This document shows, in pieces, positions 9,665 through 20,629 of a DNA stretch of 64,000 nt. The DNA lies in assembly GCA_030704615.1 (NCBI GenBank), contig CM060733.1, positions 66,154,001-66,218,000 on the forward strand. Direction: 5' to 3'. Position 1 is the stretch's first letter. Every line of letters starts with the position of its first letter. The DNA comes from Takakia lepidozioides (Eukaryota; Streptophyta; Takakiopsida; Takakiales; Takakiaceae). Made by a program: the position numbers and the translations under genes. The notes beneath the pieces were generated by a model, which was not told the DNA's origin, searched no databases, and worked only from the letters and a program-made list of their open reading frames with translations.

Positions 9665-10990
9665 CAATGCATACTCTTGTCACATTGGCAGTATCATGTC
9701 AAAGTCACTCCAACTAGATTCACTCAACCAGCTAACTTGCAGAATTGAACATGAAAATTTAGGGCCGATTCTGATAAGAGGGGAAAATAGGGTGAAATGT
9801 GTTTCAGAAGGTGCCTTCATTAGCAGTGCTTGATTGTATCAATTGTGCTGCTGCTGCTGCGGCTTCCAATTGACCATCTACCCATGCAGGTTTCTTGTAT
9901 CTATCATTCCACAGGGAATCATAGATAATCTGGAGCTTGAAATCTGGCCCTCTTCCACACTCTATCCCTGCTCCTTCAGCTATCTATGCCTCTGCACAAA
10001 ATCATGCATACAACAATCATTCCAGCAAACACCCCCAACCCTACTTATCAATGAGCAACGAGCTAACTTACATAATTCAATATGCATCTCAAGGCCGAGT
10101 CTGATGAGAGGGCAAAACAGGCTGAAATAGGTCGAAGAAGAACCCATGGAGGATTTGACCGACCATCAACCCAAAAGGACCTCTTGTGTGTGCTGCTTGT
10201 GTCTTGTAGTCAGGTAATGTCGGATTGGTCTGTGAGAACCAGCACGGTGCAGATGAGCAGGCAGAGATTGAAACACGGCCTGCTAAGACCAAGCTGACTC
10301 TCCCAAGAACCTTGAAACATCAGGAAGAATACCAAATCATGGTACTAACAGGAGCCAACAGCCCACATTTGCAGGATGGACAAACTTCTTCACATCGTAC
10401 ATTAAGGAAAAGCCACACCTTGCCATTGCGGTTGTCGCACCATCGTGAAGGATCTTTAAAAATCTCATGCCAACTCTGCTCCGTGCTGCAAATGAAGGGC
10501 CGAGTCTGATGAGAGGGCAAAACAGGCTGAAATAGGTCGAAGAAGAAGGTGCCCTCACCACATTGTCCTCGACCTTGTGTCATGGCCCATGGAGGATTTG
10601 ACTGACCATGAACCCAAGAGGACCTCTTCAGTGTGCTGCTTGTTTCTGTAGTCAGGTAATGTCGGATTGGTCAGGGAGAACCACCACGGTGCAGCTGAGT
10701 GGGCAGAGATTGAAACACGGCCTGCTAAGACCAAGCTAACTCTCCCAAGAACCTTGTAAACATCAGGAAGAATACCAAATCATGGTACTAACAGGAGCCA
10801 ACAACCCACATTTGCAGGATGGACAAACTTCTTCACATCGTACATTAAGAAAAAACCACACCTTGCGATTGCGGTTGTCCCACCATCGTGAAGGATCTTT
10901 TAGAAACTCATGCCAGCTCTGCTCCGTGCTGTAAAATCAGGGCCGAGCGGGTAGAGATTGAAACACAGCCTGCTAAGACGAAGCTGACTC
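9665..10990 (-). pseudogene. OSB-like fragments with a tandem 400-440 bp duplication
   Basis: From 9,665 to 10,080 the PDF-module repeat recurs. From 10,080 a second module is present in tandem (the phrase CTGATGAGAGGGCAAAACAG starts at 10,101 and again at 10,505; a third partial copy follows to 10,990). On the - strand the copy at about 10,860-10,930 reads FLKDPSRWWDNRNRK, the first half of the OSB PDF motif (W-x-x-F-...-WWDNR-x-x-K), and the copy at 10,440-10,500 reads FKDPSRWCDNRNGK. The two halves of the motif are thus carried by different modules, like separated exons. All copies are interrupted by stops. Confidence 0.55.
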
Positions 10991-10999
10991 TCCCAAGAA

Positions 11000-11280
11000 C
11001 GGCAGGCTCCCAGCCGAAACCTCCTCGCACACATACCGTAGCGTTTCTAGGGTTGCTTGCTCCAAATGCGAAGGTTGATCCAACTGCGGGCCTCCCATGC
11101 ATGTTTGCCCTCTCTCCCGCTTGCTCGCTCTAAGTCCCAACCCTCTCTCTCTCCCTCCCGCTCGCTCTAAGTCTATTCACGCTACCGTGATGGGCAACTT
11201 TTTAAGTTTTTTAACCTTTTTGTAAACCCTAAAAGCCCCTCTTTGATTTTTTTTCTTTTTTTTCTTTTCTTAAAGGAAAC
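11000..11280 (-). promoter_or_regulatory. 5' leader-like region of the captured PPR/OSB gene
   Basis: This segment is CT-rich (CTCTCTCTC, CCCTCCCGCTCGCTC) and ends in CACGCTACCGTGATGGGCAAC. A matching stretch, with GATTACCCTAATGGGCAAC, lies at about 31,780-31,805 at the upstream side of the other PPR/OSB block. The shared position upstream of the - strand PPR fragments suggests an ancestral promoter or untranslated leader. Activity is unknown. Confidence 0.35.
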
Positions 11281-11369
11281 CACAGGTCCTTGAGGAGGGG
11301 GGAAAATTCACCCGCCTTCATTTATGGGCCATAAGACGTACAGGACGATCAACGCCCAGACATACTGTC

Positions 11370-11475
11370 ACGAACAATCCCACACACGGGATAAGGCAGC
11401 GGGTTTGAACCCCAAACCACCAGGGCGACACACTGTGCACTTACCAGCCGATGTGTTTTTTTTTTTTTTTTTTAA
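11370..11475 (-). repeat. tRNA-like promoter boxes beside a poly-T tract
   Basis: On the - strand a B-box-like GGTTCAAACCC lies about 35 bases after an A-box-like TGGTAAGTGCAC, and on the + strand a run of 15 or more T follows. This resembles a tRNA-derived SINE fragment, but no full copy or target duplication was found. Confidence 0.3.
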
Positions 11476-11879
11476 TTGCATTTTTTTTAAAAAAATGATT
11501 CTAGTGGTCAGAGTCTCCGTTTTTTCAAAATATAAATACTCATATATTATATATATAACCAGAAAAGCATGTGTTGACATGTGCAGTCATGTAGTGATTC
11601 ATCCATGTGATGATCTGGCAGAATGCATTAGAGTGAGAGTCATGAAGTCATATGTCTTTCTAACAATATACACTCATTCTAGTGTAGCCATGACCGTGAC
11701 TGGTAGTCATATCTGCCATGCCAATATTCGTGGTCAAACATGTTTGACCTGTGTTCCGCAGAGTTCGGAGCCATGCAGTCGCATATACGCCTTCCCCAGA
11801 CCTGCATTATGACTTCAAAAGCATTTTACGACTGCAAATGGCATTTCTGCCACAAATCTGTCATGACTGCGTACCCATG

Positions 11880-11910
11880 GGAGTCGTAAAAGCCGCAATC
11901 TGTTGTAGTG
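11880..11910 (-). repeat. Right terminal inverted repeat of the CACTA element
   Basis: It ends TGTTGTAGTG at 11,910, followed at once by the target duplication ACG. On the reverse strand it reads CACTACAACAGATTGCGG, matching the left end. Confidence 0.9.
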
Positions 11911-11962
11911 ACGCAACAGAAATGGCCATTGAACTGCCATAGGGCTGCATTTCACTTTGAGG

Positions 11963-12324
11963 ATTAAGGTGTCGTCAACAACATCTTAATCCAGGCACTA
12001 AGAGGCAGGACTCCATAACTGATGTAATTTTCCAAACAATCAGACCATGTAAGATCCCCCTTCATGGCAAACTCATCCCAAGAGGGCATGGATTTAAGGT
12101 ATCGTCAACGACACCTTAATTCCATCTCTCAAATAGCAATCAAAGAAGAGAATGACACAATACAGAACTGCACAAGACTGCATTGCAATTGAAAGTAGGG
12201 ACAGTGCTGCAGAGATTGAGGCCACCTTAAATCAAACCCCCTTACAGGATGAAAGTCCCATTGTAAGCAGGATATGGGCATACCTATAATGCGCAAATTA
12301 AGGTGTCGTTGATGACACCTTAAT
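11963..12324. repeat. Three A-family palindromes in a companion-gene intron
   Basis: Copies lie at 11,963-11,990, 12,092-12,120 and 12,297-12,324. The last is a near-perfect inverted repeat with arms ATTAAGGTGTCGT and GATGACACCTTAAT. They sit between the exon ending at 12,364 and the CACTA insertion, that is, in the same intron the transposon entered. Confidence 0.85.
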
Positions 12325-12363
12325 TTCCCCCTCACAGAAAGAGAAATGAGTCAGTGCACACAC

Positions 12364-14104
12364 CTGTACAGCAAACGTTTCATTGCCTCCTCGTCGTTGT
12401 ACTGATGATCGAAATTTTTAGATCGAAGAATCCCTCCCTCCTTCTCGAACTCCCGGAAAAATGCATACTTCCAGAGCTCCCTTCTCCATTTACGAATGTA
12501 GGACTCAAACTTGATGCTGGGAGATGTTATGGTGATTTTGTAGTCTAGTAGTGACTTCTCCAATGTTTCAATGGCCCGCTTCTCCAGCTGCAAAAAGAAC
12601 GACCATATGTGCAATGTTTCAACCATATAAACAACGAAGTCATTGTGAACAATGTGGAACGTTTGGAAATTCTTACCTGGCTCCAAAAGGTGGCTTTGTG
12701 CAAACCGTCTCAAATGCACGGTCGCTCACTAGTGTCACCACTCCTGTCTTAGGGTCCCTATGCGGTTTTGGGAAATTATTTGTGTCCCGGACGATTGGAT
12801 CCGAGTTCCAGATTTCGAGCCACCTCACTTTTTGAGCCGGCTCAACAATGGAAATCGACAGACGGTGGATCTTTTCCTGTGTCATCTCAGGCTTGGTGGG
12901 CTTGTTCCAGTGTATCCAAATCTGCTCCAGAAACCCCTTTCCCAGCCCAGGGTCAGCAATTCGTATGTGCTTGTCAAACGCACTTTTGAGGTTTTTCCTT
13001 GCCGTATCCAACTCATCTTTCATTTTGGTCTCCACCCCATTCACTGTTCTCTCTTCCTCCGGAGTAGTGGCATAATACTCCAGCTTCGCTCGCTCTCCAG
13101 CATCCGCAATTTCTTGCTGTGACACAAGAACGGTGGCCTATTATTACATGTCAGGCCATGTAGGGACAACTTCAAACCAAAAATGAAAGATAAATCAAGA
13201 CAGACAAGGAAATAGTCTTACCGCGTACAAGTACTCGAGGAAAGCTTCCCTCGTTAGATTGTACCAAGTTTCAGACTTCTTGATTGTCTGGCATTTCTTC
13301 AATGTCTCCGCAGACAAGGCGCTGGAGAATGTTTCCAAAGGCACGACTCCTATACTTTGCATCCGAAACAGTGATGCACTATGTTCGTGGTGACGTGTGA
13401 CGTCTCGGTGCCCCTGCATTGAAAGCAAATGAGTACAAGAAATGAAGCGAGGGACAAAAATGTAGTTCACAAAGAGGAAACAAAACAAAACTTACTTGTT
13501 GACATCGTGCATGGCAGTCAAAAGTTGGGTTATTTTGCCTTGTGGATCCAAAACCATTGACAGAACTCGGTGGTGCCAGTCTTTGTTGTCGGCATACATT
13601 CTTGTGATATATTCCATCCAGGCAACCAAACGGTGATTACCATCCCATACGAAGAACATCTTCCCCATGTACTGCGTGTGAGATGGGTTCTGGGAAAGGT
13701 CTGCCTCAAACTCCGAATTCACCTCATTCCAAAGCGGGTCCCAACTGGCCATAATCTCTTCGTCAACCAGTTTTTCTGATCCCTGGATGTCTGTTACTGA
13801 CACGTAAAAAAACTGCCGATGCCTTCAAGTACCCGTGGATGAAATCACCCTGTAGCTTCTTGATATCATGATGCAGGGCTGGACGAATGGCAGGCATGGA
13901 AATCATCCTGCATAGGGGAATCATAAGAGTGTCGTCCCGAACTTCCATGGAATTTATGACCTTCCTAGAGTTTACCTTGGAGGTATACATCAGTGAATGC
14001 ACTTTATCTTCGTAATTGTTAGATGGGTCTTCATCTTGAGTATCAGGAACAGATGTCTCTTGTGTAGGCTGGCTTTCCCCCGCCTTCTTCCTTTTTTTCT
14101 GCAT
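12364..14104 (-). pseudogene. Companion gene of element A, central part with FVWD motif
   Basis: Reading leftward, blocks are about 13,497-14,104, 13,222-13,413 (ends TREAFLEYLYA at a GTAAGA donor), 12,677-13,119 (HIRIADPGLGKGFLEQ) and 12,364-12,588 (YIRKWRRELWKYAFFREFEK). The first block holds MGKMFFVWDGNHRLVAWMEY, which matches MSGKMFFVWDMNTQLLAWWE of copy B. IADPGLGKGF and the YIRKW segment match copy C (IADPTLGKDF, YVTRFR). An extra T in a T7 run near 13,807-13,813 shifts the frame between KASAVF and VSVTDIQG; copy B reads through the same place. I do not recognise the family of this central region. It connects, across the CACTA insertion, with the methyltransferase-like part at 5,313-6,950. 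Confidence 0.55.
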
Positions 14105-14139
14105 TCATTTGTGTTTTCCCACAACAGATTCAGACCACT

Positions 14140-15995
14140 ATTAAGGTGTCGTCAGCGATGCCTTATTATGACTCTTCCTCCCTGATTGTAGACACGCCCA
14201 CCTTTTGAAAAGTATACTTCATATGCTTCAAAGTATACACCACATTCGAAATAATATCATAGATCAAGCTGTAGTCACACTCTGGATCCATGACACTGTT
14301 CCTCTCCGATTGAAAGTAAGCAAACTGTATTTGACAGGAGAGAATAAGGTGTCATCAATGATGCCTTAATCTGCCTCCTTATTTCTGTGTAAAACACTCA
14401 TTGAATATGACTACGCTCCACACCCCATCCTCTTCCTCTATGAATCGAAGTCCAGATTTTACACTCCAGATTAAGTTATCGTCAACGATGCCTTAATTCA
14501 CATCTTCATTTATGTTCAAGACATCCCTCAAAGTGCAGACTACCCACCATAAATCCTATCTCTGAACTGCTTCAAAGTATGCCTGAAAAGTTTTTTTGAC
14601 AGGCCAGATTAAGGTGTCGTCAACGATACCTTAATCTGCCTCCTTGATTATATTTAAAACAGCCCTTCTATGACCTCATTCCCCACCCCTGATCGTGTTC
14701 CTCTTTGATTCATAGTATCCCTAGAAACAGATTTTACACTCCAGATTAAGGTATCGGCAACGATGCCTTAATCTGCCTCCGTGATTGTATTTAAAACAGC
14801 CCTTCAATGAGCATATTCTCCACCATCATCGAGTTCCTCTCTGTTTCATAGTATCCCCAGAAACAGATTTTACACTCCAGATTAAGGTATCGTCAACGAT
14901 ACCTTAATTCGCATCTTCATTTATGTTCTAGACATCCCTCAAAGTGCAGATTACCCAGCACTAATCCTGTTCAGATCTGCTTCAAAGTATGCATGAAAAA
15001 GTGTGTTTGACAGGCCAGAATAAGGTGTCGTCAACGATGCCTTAATCTGCCTCCTTTTTTATGTATAAAACAACCCTTCAATGAACATATTCTCAACCAC
15101 TGATCGTGTTCCTCTCTGCTTCATAGTATCCCCAGAAACAGATTTTACACTCCAGATTAAGGTATCGTCAACGATGCCTTAATTTGCATCTTCATTTATG
15201 TTCAAGATATCCCTCAAAGTGCAGAGTACCCACTACTAATCTTATCTCTGAACTGCTTCAAAGTATGCCCAAAAAGTGTGTTTGACAGTTCAGATTAAGG
15301 TGTCGTCAACGATGCCTTAATCTGCCTCCTTATTTCTGTTCAAAACAGCCATTGAATTTTGATACTCTCAACCCTGGATCCTGTTCATCTCTGCTTGAAA
15401 GGCCAATCAAAACTAGGTTTTCACTATGCCTCTACGTACATTTTACAGGCCAGATTAAGGCATCGTCAACGATGCCTTAATCGTCCTCCATATTTCAGAA
15501 GAAAACAGCCACTGAATGTATATATTGTCAACTCCTGATCCTGTTCCTCTCTGCATCAAAGTATTCGCTAAACGGATTCCCACTCCCAGATTAAGGTGTC
15601 GTCAACGATGCCTTAATTCCCCTCCTCATTTCTGTTTCAGCTATCCCCTCACTGTGCAGACTACCCACCACTCAAACCCTCAAACCGGGAATGACAGACT
15701 ATATTAAAGTGTCGTCAACGATGCCTTAATCTGCATGTTTCATTCTGCTTCAGAAACCCTCACCAGCGTGTATGCCTAACAATAAGCCTGTTCGTCTCTG
15801 TTTCGAAGAACCCCTAGGAATAGCAGACCAGATTAAGGTATCGTCAACGATGCCTTAATCTGCATTCTTCATTCTGCTTCAGAGTCCACTCATGAAGCGG
15901 AAACTTGTGCTTTAATCGTTTTCCTCTATGTTTGAAAGAAACCCTCAATATGTGAATGGCTGACCAGATTAAGGTATCATCAACGATGCCTTAAT
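14140..15995. repeat. Array of 14 A-family 28-bp palindromes spaced about 140 bp
   Basis: Copies start at about 14140, 14343, 14470, 14608, 14746, 14881, 15018, 15156, 15294, 15454, 15590, 15703, 15832 and 15968. Each is an imperfect palindrome with arms of the form ATTAAGGTGTCGT and ACGATGCCTTAAT around a central CA. The spacers of 80-130 bp are themselves related and come in at least two kinds, one ending TTTTACACTCCAG and one ending TTTGACAGGCCAG, so units of about 140 bp were amplified in tandem. The array lies between the N-terminal and central parts of the A companion gene, probably as a giant intron. Confidence 0.9.
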
Positions 15996-16055
15996 CAGCC
16001 TCCTCCAGTTCTTATGAAAGTCTCTGAAATACCCACCAGCCTTGTCTTCTATGCT

Positions 16056-17127
16056 TCAAAAAACCATGGCAGGCTTCGAACTTATCGACCTCTTTTCTGA
16101 TTCACAGGAACCCTCACAGATGAGAATGGGCAACCTAGAACGAACCTTAGCAGGCTTTGGACGGCCACTGGAAGACCCCTTCTCTGCAGGTCGCATTGTT
16201 CCTTGCACTTGTGTCTTCCCCTTCACTCGTGCTTGTGTGTCCACTAGCTGCTCCACTGTAGCCACAGCCCGATGCGGAGAGTGAACCCTTGGCACCTCCT
16301 CCTCATTCACCACATTGACGACCATTTCGGAGACTCTCCCAGGCTTTCTTCCGTTTCCTCTGCAAAACATCAACCATTGTTTGATCGACAAATCAGGCCC
16401 ATTTTAAGCTTGTGTTGACGACACCTTAATTTGGCACTGCATTGGAACATGTGGGAAACAGAGAGGAGGGTAAGGCGGTGAGGATGCGCTTGCAGATTAA
16501 GCTGTCGTCAACGACATCTTAAAATGCAGGGCATACTCCGCTGGCTCCACCAGTTTTCATCTCTAACAATGCAAAAACGAACTGAACTATGCATCGCAAT
16601 GGTGGTGCTACCTGAATGAGACTCTGTTCAACGCTGTCCATCTCCAAATCCACTGCTCGCGTGCTGCCTCCCACTTGTGCCTTGTCCTTCAACGCCCGCA
16701 AAGACAGCGCTGTGTTGGATGGGCGCTCCCGGGTATTCACGGCCACCTGCTTCGTAACGACCTCCTACACAGGAGTAACATCACTGCTGGGCATGCCTTC
16801 CTCCTCTCTTATAGGGGGCATTCTTTCCATCCCAGCCTCATGCAAAAGGGGAAGTTCCAAAAGCTCCTCCAGCTGCTTGTCCACAGACGGCTCCGCGACT
16901 CCCCTATTCTGTGACCCTTCGCCAGCAGATCCCTCCCCTTCACGGTCGCTCTCCCCCTCGGTAAGATCAAGCGCCCTCCGAGTCTTCCTCATCCTCTCTC
17001 TCGCTTTCAACCTCTGCCTCGCCGACGTGTAGTAAAGAGACTTCCTACGCGACCTCTTCTTTGCAGAAACAATGACGTTCTTGGGAGGCTCCAGTGTGAA
17101 TAGTTCGAAATGACACTTACGGGACAC
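16056..17127 (-). CDS. Probable N-terminal exons of the A companion gene
   Basis: Three - strand blocks (16,765-17,127, about 16,575-16,746 and 16,056-16,391) encode highly charged, Lys/Arg- and Glu-rich sequence, including KKRSRRKSLYYTSARQRLKA, a likely nuclear-localisation signal, and NTALSLRALKDKAQ. The last matches the style and position of KDKALKLKAQDKDARLK in the N-terminal part of copy B, which is likewise head-to-head with its transposase. The start is taken as the ATG at 17,125-17,127, 384 bp from the transposase start. Exon borders are approximate. Alternatively this is a separate small gene. Confidence 0.45.
16404..16523. repeat. Two A-family palindromes near the companion gene start
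   Basis: Copies lie at about 16,404-16,430 (TTAAGCTTGTGTTGACGACA then CCTTAAT) and 16,496-16,523 (ATTAAGCTGTCGTCAACGAC then ATCTTAA). They are more diverged than the main array. Confidence 0.75.
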
Positions 17128-17510
17128 TCATCTTCCAACACTCCATTAGGGTCCAGGAAACGGATGGATGGACGGCGGTTGGGGTTTCATCTCCGAAATC
17201 ATCCATTTGGGATTTTCCCATAAAACAAAAATGGCTTTTAATTGACTGGTTGGAATTGCGGCTGGGGGGGTTGTCTGGTGTGCAACTTGGTGATGGCCAA
17301 CTGGCATGGACCATCATTGCCGGTCTGGGCCCTGTTAGTGGAACCTCTATTTGGAGACCACGTACCCGTGGGTGCCAGTTGGTGTTCGACCTAAATATGG
17401 GTCGTTGTGGAATGGGCTGCGGGTTTGTCCGTGGCAAACATGTCATTGTCAGAAAATTGAACGCACCCTCGTAATTCTTAATACTGCTCAGCTGTTTCTA
17501 TGGCGGCGAA
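17128..17510. promoter_or_regulatory. Putative bidirectional promoter of element A
   Basis: This 383-bp gap separates the head-to-head starts of the companion gene (-) and the transposase (+). No A-family palindrome lies in it. No convincing TATA box was identified. The same arrangement with a 229-bp gap is found in element B. Confidence 0.4.
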
Positions 17511-20388
17511 ATGCTGCATGATTACCATGACAATGATGGAAAGGAGACAGTACACTGTGCAAAGATAGACAGTATGGACACAGAAGAGGAGTCGCCCCAC
17601 ATTGTCCAGTGTGCTTCACCCCAGTCCATGCACGCAATCATTGTTTGGGAAACACAACGGATCCAAAGAGCGAAATTTCTACCCGCTGATTTTGATGGAG
17701 ACATCATTTTTGAACTGCCACCTCCGACGTCATGTGGAGGTTTGGTTGGACTCATGGCGGGCATGGACAAGAAACATGATGGACACCCATGGTGTCGGAC
17801 TAAAACTTCAAATATCTGTAATCCGCATGGCCTGAAGTTTCGGAGATCCATTTGCGATGGGCACTTGCATTGTGCAAATTCGGATTGCCAGCATTTCCAA
17901 ATGGCCGGTGTGGAAAATGAGACGGAGTGGGAGGGAGTCTGCGACAACCCATTTCAAGTAGGGTGTGCTCCTCCAAAGAGCAGTTCCGTCGTTTGTAAGT
18001 TTTGTAAAGTCGTGCCACAGTGCATGGCGGAATGTAATGCACGGATGTACTACGTGTTGCACCATATCAACCACCTCACATGGGCTTGTATTCATTTGGG
18101 CACCCATGCACATCTAGTGTCGCGAGGAGATTGCAGGGAAAGTGTTGACACAATGCGTTTGCTGCTTCAGCAAGAATTTCAAAATGCTCCCACTGCAACA
18201 CCATCAGCCATTGCTATGGCAGCAAGCAAAGGGTTCCTGCAGAAACATCTACTGGGGGAGTCGGACGAGACAACGACTAAGTTTGATAGTGAATCGCTTG
18301 ACTTTGTGATGGACCATTTCTCAACATTGGCTTCTCCAAATGCTCGTTATCAAATCAACGTCTTTAGGAATGGGGCAGGCAACAAAGGATACGTAGATAG
18401 CATCCTAGAATTGAAGCGCAGAAGTCGATACGACTTCATCCAGGACAGTGTTTTCCCAGGACAGGGGTCCCAAAAAGTATACTTGTTCAAGATGTCCACA
18501 GTTGCGGAGGGTTCTGGAGTTACCCTGGTGTGTAGAATGCAGGCTGGGGGTGATCTTCATAAGTCCTGGGTAATGTTTGATCACGTGAAGCGAGTGAAGG
18601 ATTGGACGACCATGGCCTGTCATGTGTATGATCCTACATACCAGCGAGTTATGACTATTGTTATTTGTGATATGCAGTCGGAGGACACAGAGTCCCAAAT
18701 TCTTATGTGGAGGGCTCTAGTTAACGTCATGAGAGTTCATGGTTTGCCAGATGCAAATTTCACAGGGTTCATGGCAGACAACGCACAAGCTAATTGGAAT
18801 GTTGTGCGGACTGTGTTTGGCTCTGGTGACCCGAAAATACCAATGCAAGGCCGGGAACGCACTTGCCTCTTTCATTGGACCCAGTCCCTTTGACGACGCA
18901 CAAAAAATTCCATAAAATTGGAGTTGCAAGAGGAGCACCTGCGACTATGCCGTCTATACAAAGATGCCACCACAGAAAGGGAAGAAAATGCCATGTTTCA
19001 GACTATCAGAGCATGGTGGTACTCCTCTGAGGCGGCGAGTCTGGAGGGGATCAAAGAGCTAGAAGACTCGTTGGGTTTTTGGCACTTCAGATACAGATAG
19101 TGGGGTGCCTTCATGACCACTGTAAGTTAGACTCATAGTACCATAATTTTCAAAACTTCTTGTATATATGGGGGTGTGCACCAGCGGCCTTGTTGTCCAG
19201 TCCAGTCCAGTCCAATGTTGCTCCCCATAACAGTGGCATGTGTGTGGCATTTACCTGCAGATTATGTCATTGGAAGACATTGCGGATATGCCATCCTGCA
19301 ATCTCGCGGAGACTGTTCATAGTATGTGGATGGCGCAATCTGGTAAGAATGGCCGGAACCCTTACGTTGCAACTGCAGATGACCTTATCCGCGCTCTTTC
19401 GCAACAAACAAAATACCGAGACTTCCTCAGGGGACGGGGTGCTGGTAAGGGGCCGAACAGGGCAGAGTTGCTGCTCAGGGCTGCTAACAGATGCAATCAT
19501 CCTACAAAAATGGCGCGGACTGTTAACGAGTACACGATTGGAACACCTTTGCAGTCCAGGCTCCCACATCTGGAAGGTGAGGAGAGATTCGGATCATGCA
19601 AGTGCAAACTGGACACCCCTCCAGGATCGGCGGGTGACTCCCATCGGCATGATAGAGATAATTTCTCCATACCTCGTGTGCCTGTGCCACCCAATTTCGG
19701 ATGTACTACTCCATCTGTGGATGTAGGTTATTTTGCAGATTTCGATGCAACATATGCCACAGCTCCGGCACGGGGAGAAGGACGGACGCTGTTGCCGGTT
19801 TTGCCATCCCTGTCGTCTGGCCAGTCAAGGTCGGAACATCTCTCTCCAAACAAGAGATTGACATGTTGGAGGATGCAGGGTTTCGACTTCGAAGAGGCCC
19901 AACAGTCCTAAACACCAACATCATCTCGTGGTACGCCATTCGCATTCCCTGCACGTCCACCACATGGGAACGACTAGCCAACGAAAATGAATGGAAAACC
20001 GGTTCATCGTGTTGAGGCAGGTGCAGATAACCAGTGCAAAATTGAGTCTGTGAGAACCCTGCAGTGTCGGGTTACCCAAATTGTGAATGTCCCCCCTCCA
20101 AGCTATGGGCGGGTGTACACTATGGTGACTTCGGGATCGGTTCTTCATGATAGGACTTATGAGATTACTATTGGGAATTTTCCTAATTGCACATGCCCGG
20201 ACTTCGACAACACGATAAACAGCTCCATTGGAAAGAGAGGTAAATTTGTTCCATGCAAACATCTTTACTACATCTACATTCACAGGATGTTTTGTGATCC
20301 TCAACGAGACACGTGCATTCACCAATGCACAATGGGTCCCAGTGACATTCAAACACTTCTGCAGAGAGATAGGATAGTTGACATCTAA
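17511..20388 (+). pseudogene. Mutator-like transposase of element A with SWIM zinc finger
   Basis: Exon 1 (17,511-19,121) and exon 2 (from 19,261) flank a GT-AG intron in phase 0, at the same place as in copy B. The N-terminus has ordered cysteines (CDGHLHCANSDC; CKFCKVVPQCMAEC) and ACIHLGTHAH. A MULE-type DDE core follows: an Asp in WVMFDHVKRV, FMADNAQANW with the second Asp, then RTCLFHWTQSL. The C-terminus has a SWIM finger, CTCPDF ... PCKH, at 20,190-20,262. The product would cut and move the element in the nucleus. In-frame stops at 18,891-18,893 (TGA) and 19,098-19,100 (TAG; Gln in copy B), plus a frame change near 19,800, mean this copy cannot make a full protein as read. Family: Mutator/MULE; the subfamily is not recognised. 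Confidence 0.8.
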
Positions 20389-20629
20389 TGTGTTTTCTCG
20401 GAGTTCTGTATGTGTCAATGACTCAACTTTCCTGAATTACTTTGATATGCTCCACTATCGCGAGTTCAGCAATGTTTCTTAATTTGTCGACTATTGGAAA
20501 TGAGACCAGCCACTCTCCATGGATCCACTTTGCTCAAGTAAACCCAAATCTTTCCCCATTTTTGGGCTTTTATTTATTTTTATCTTTTATCGTATTTGGT
20601 GAAATTCCCATGTCCAAACAGGGCATGGG
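20389..20629. other. 3' flank of the A transposase
   Basis: This is AT-rich sequence after the stop codon. The phrases GGATCCACTTTG and CAAGTAAACCCA recur three times between 20,520 and 21,120, showing local duplication together with the palindromes. Confidence 0.4.

Larger units (their letters stand above)
6995..11910 (+). mobile_element. Complete CACTA transposon carrying PPR and OSB gene fragments
   Basis: The left end CACTACAACA at 6,995 is matched by the right end TGTTGTAGTG finishing at 11,910. The inverted ends agree at about 29 of 31 positions, including the block ATTGCGGCTTTTACG. The triplet ACG directly precedes the left end (6,992-6,994) and directly follows the right end (11,911-11,913), which is the 3-bp target duplication expected of CACTA elements. 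Subterminal motifs of the type TTTACGACTGC/GCAGTC occur near both ends. No transposase was found. The interior is made of decayed PPR and OSB pieces on the - strand, so this is a non-autonomous gene-capturing element of 4,916 bp. It sits in a large intron of the A companion gene. Confidence 0.9.

Noticed and set aside
14140-15995. CRISPR-like array of regularly spaced palindromic repeats
   Set aside because: The repeats are palindromes with related, duplicated spacers of 80-130 bp, in a plant genome with introns and transposons. Spacers in CRISPR arrays are unique and about 30-40 bp, and no cas gene is present.
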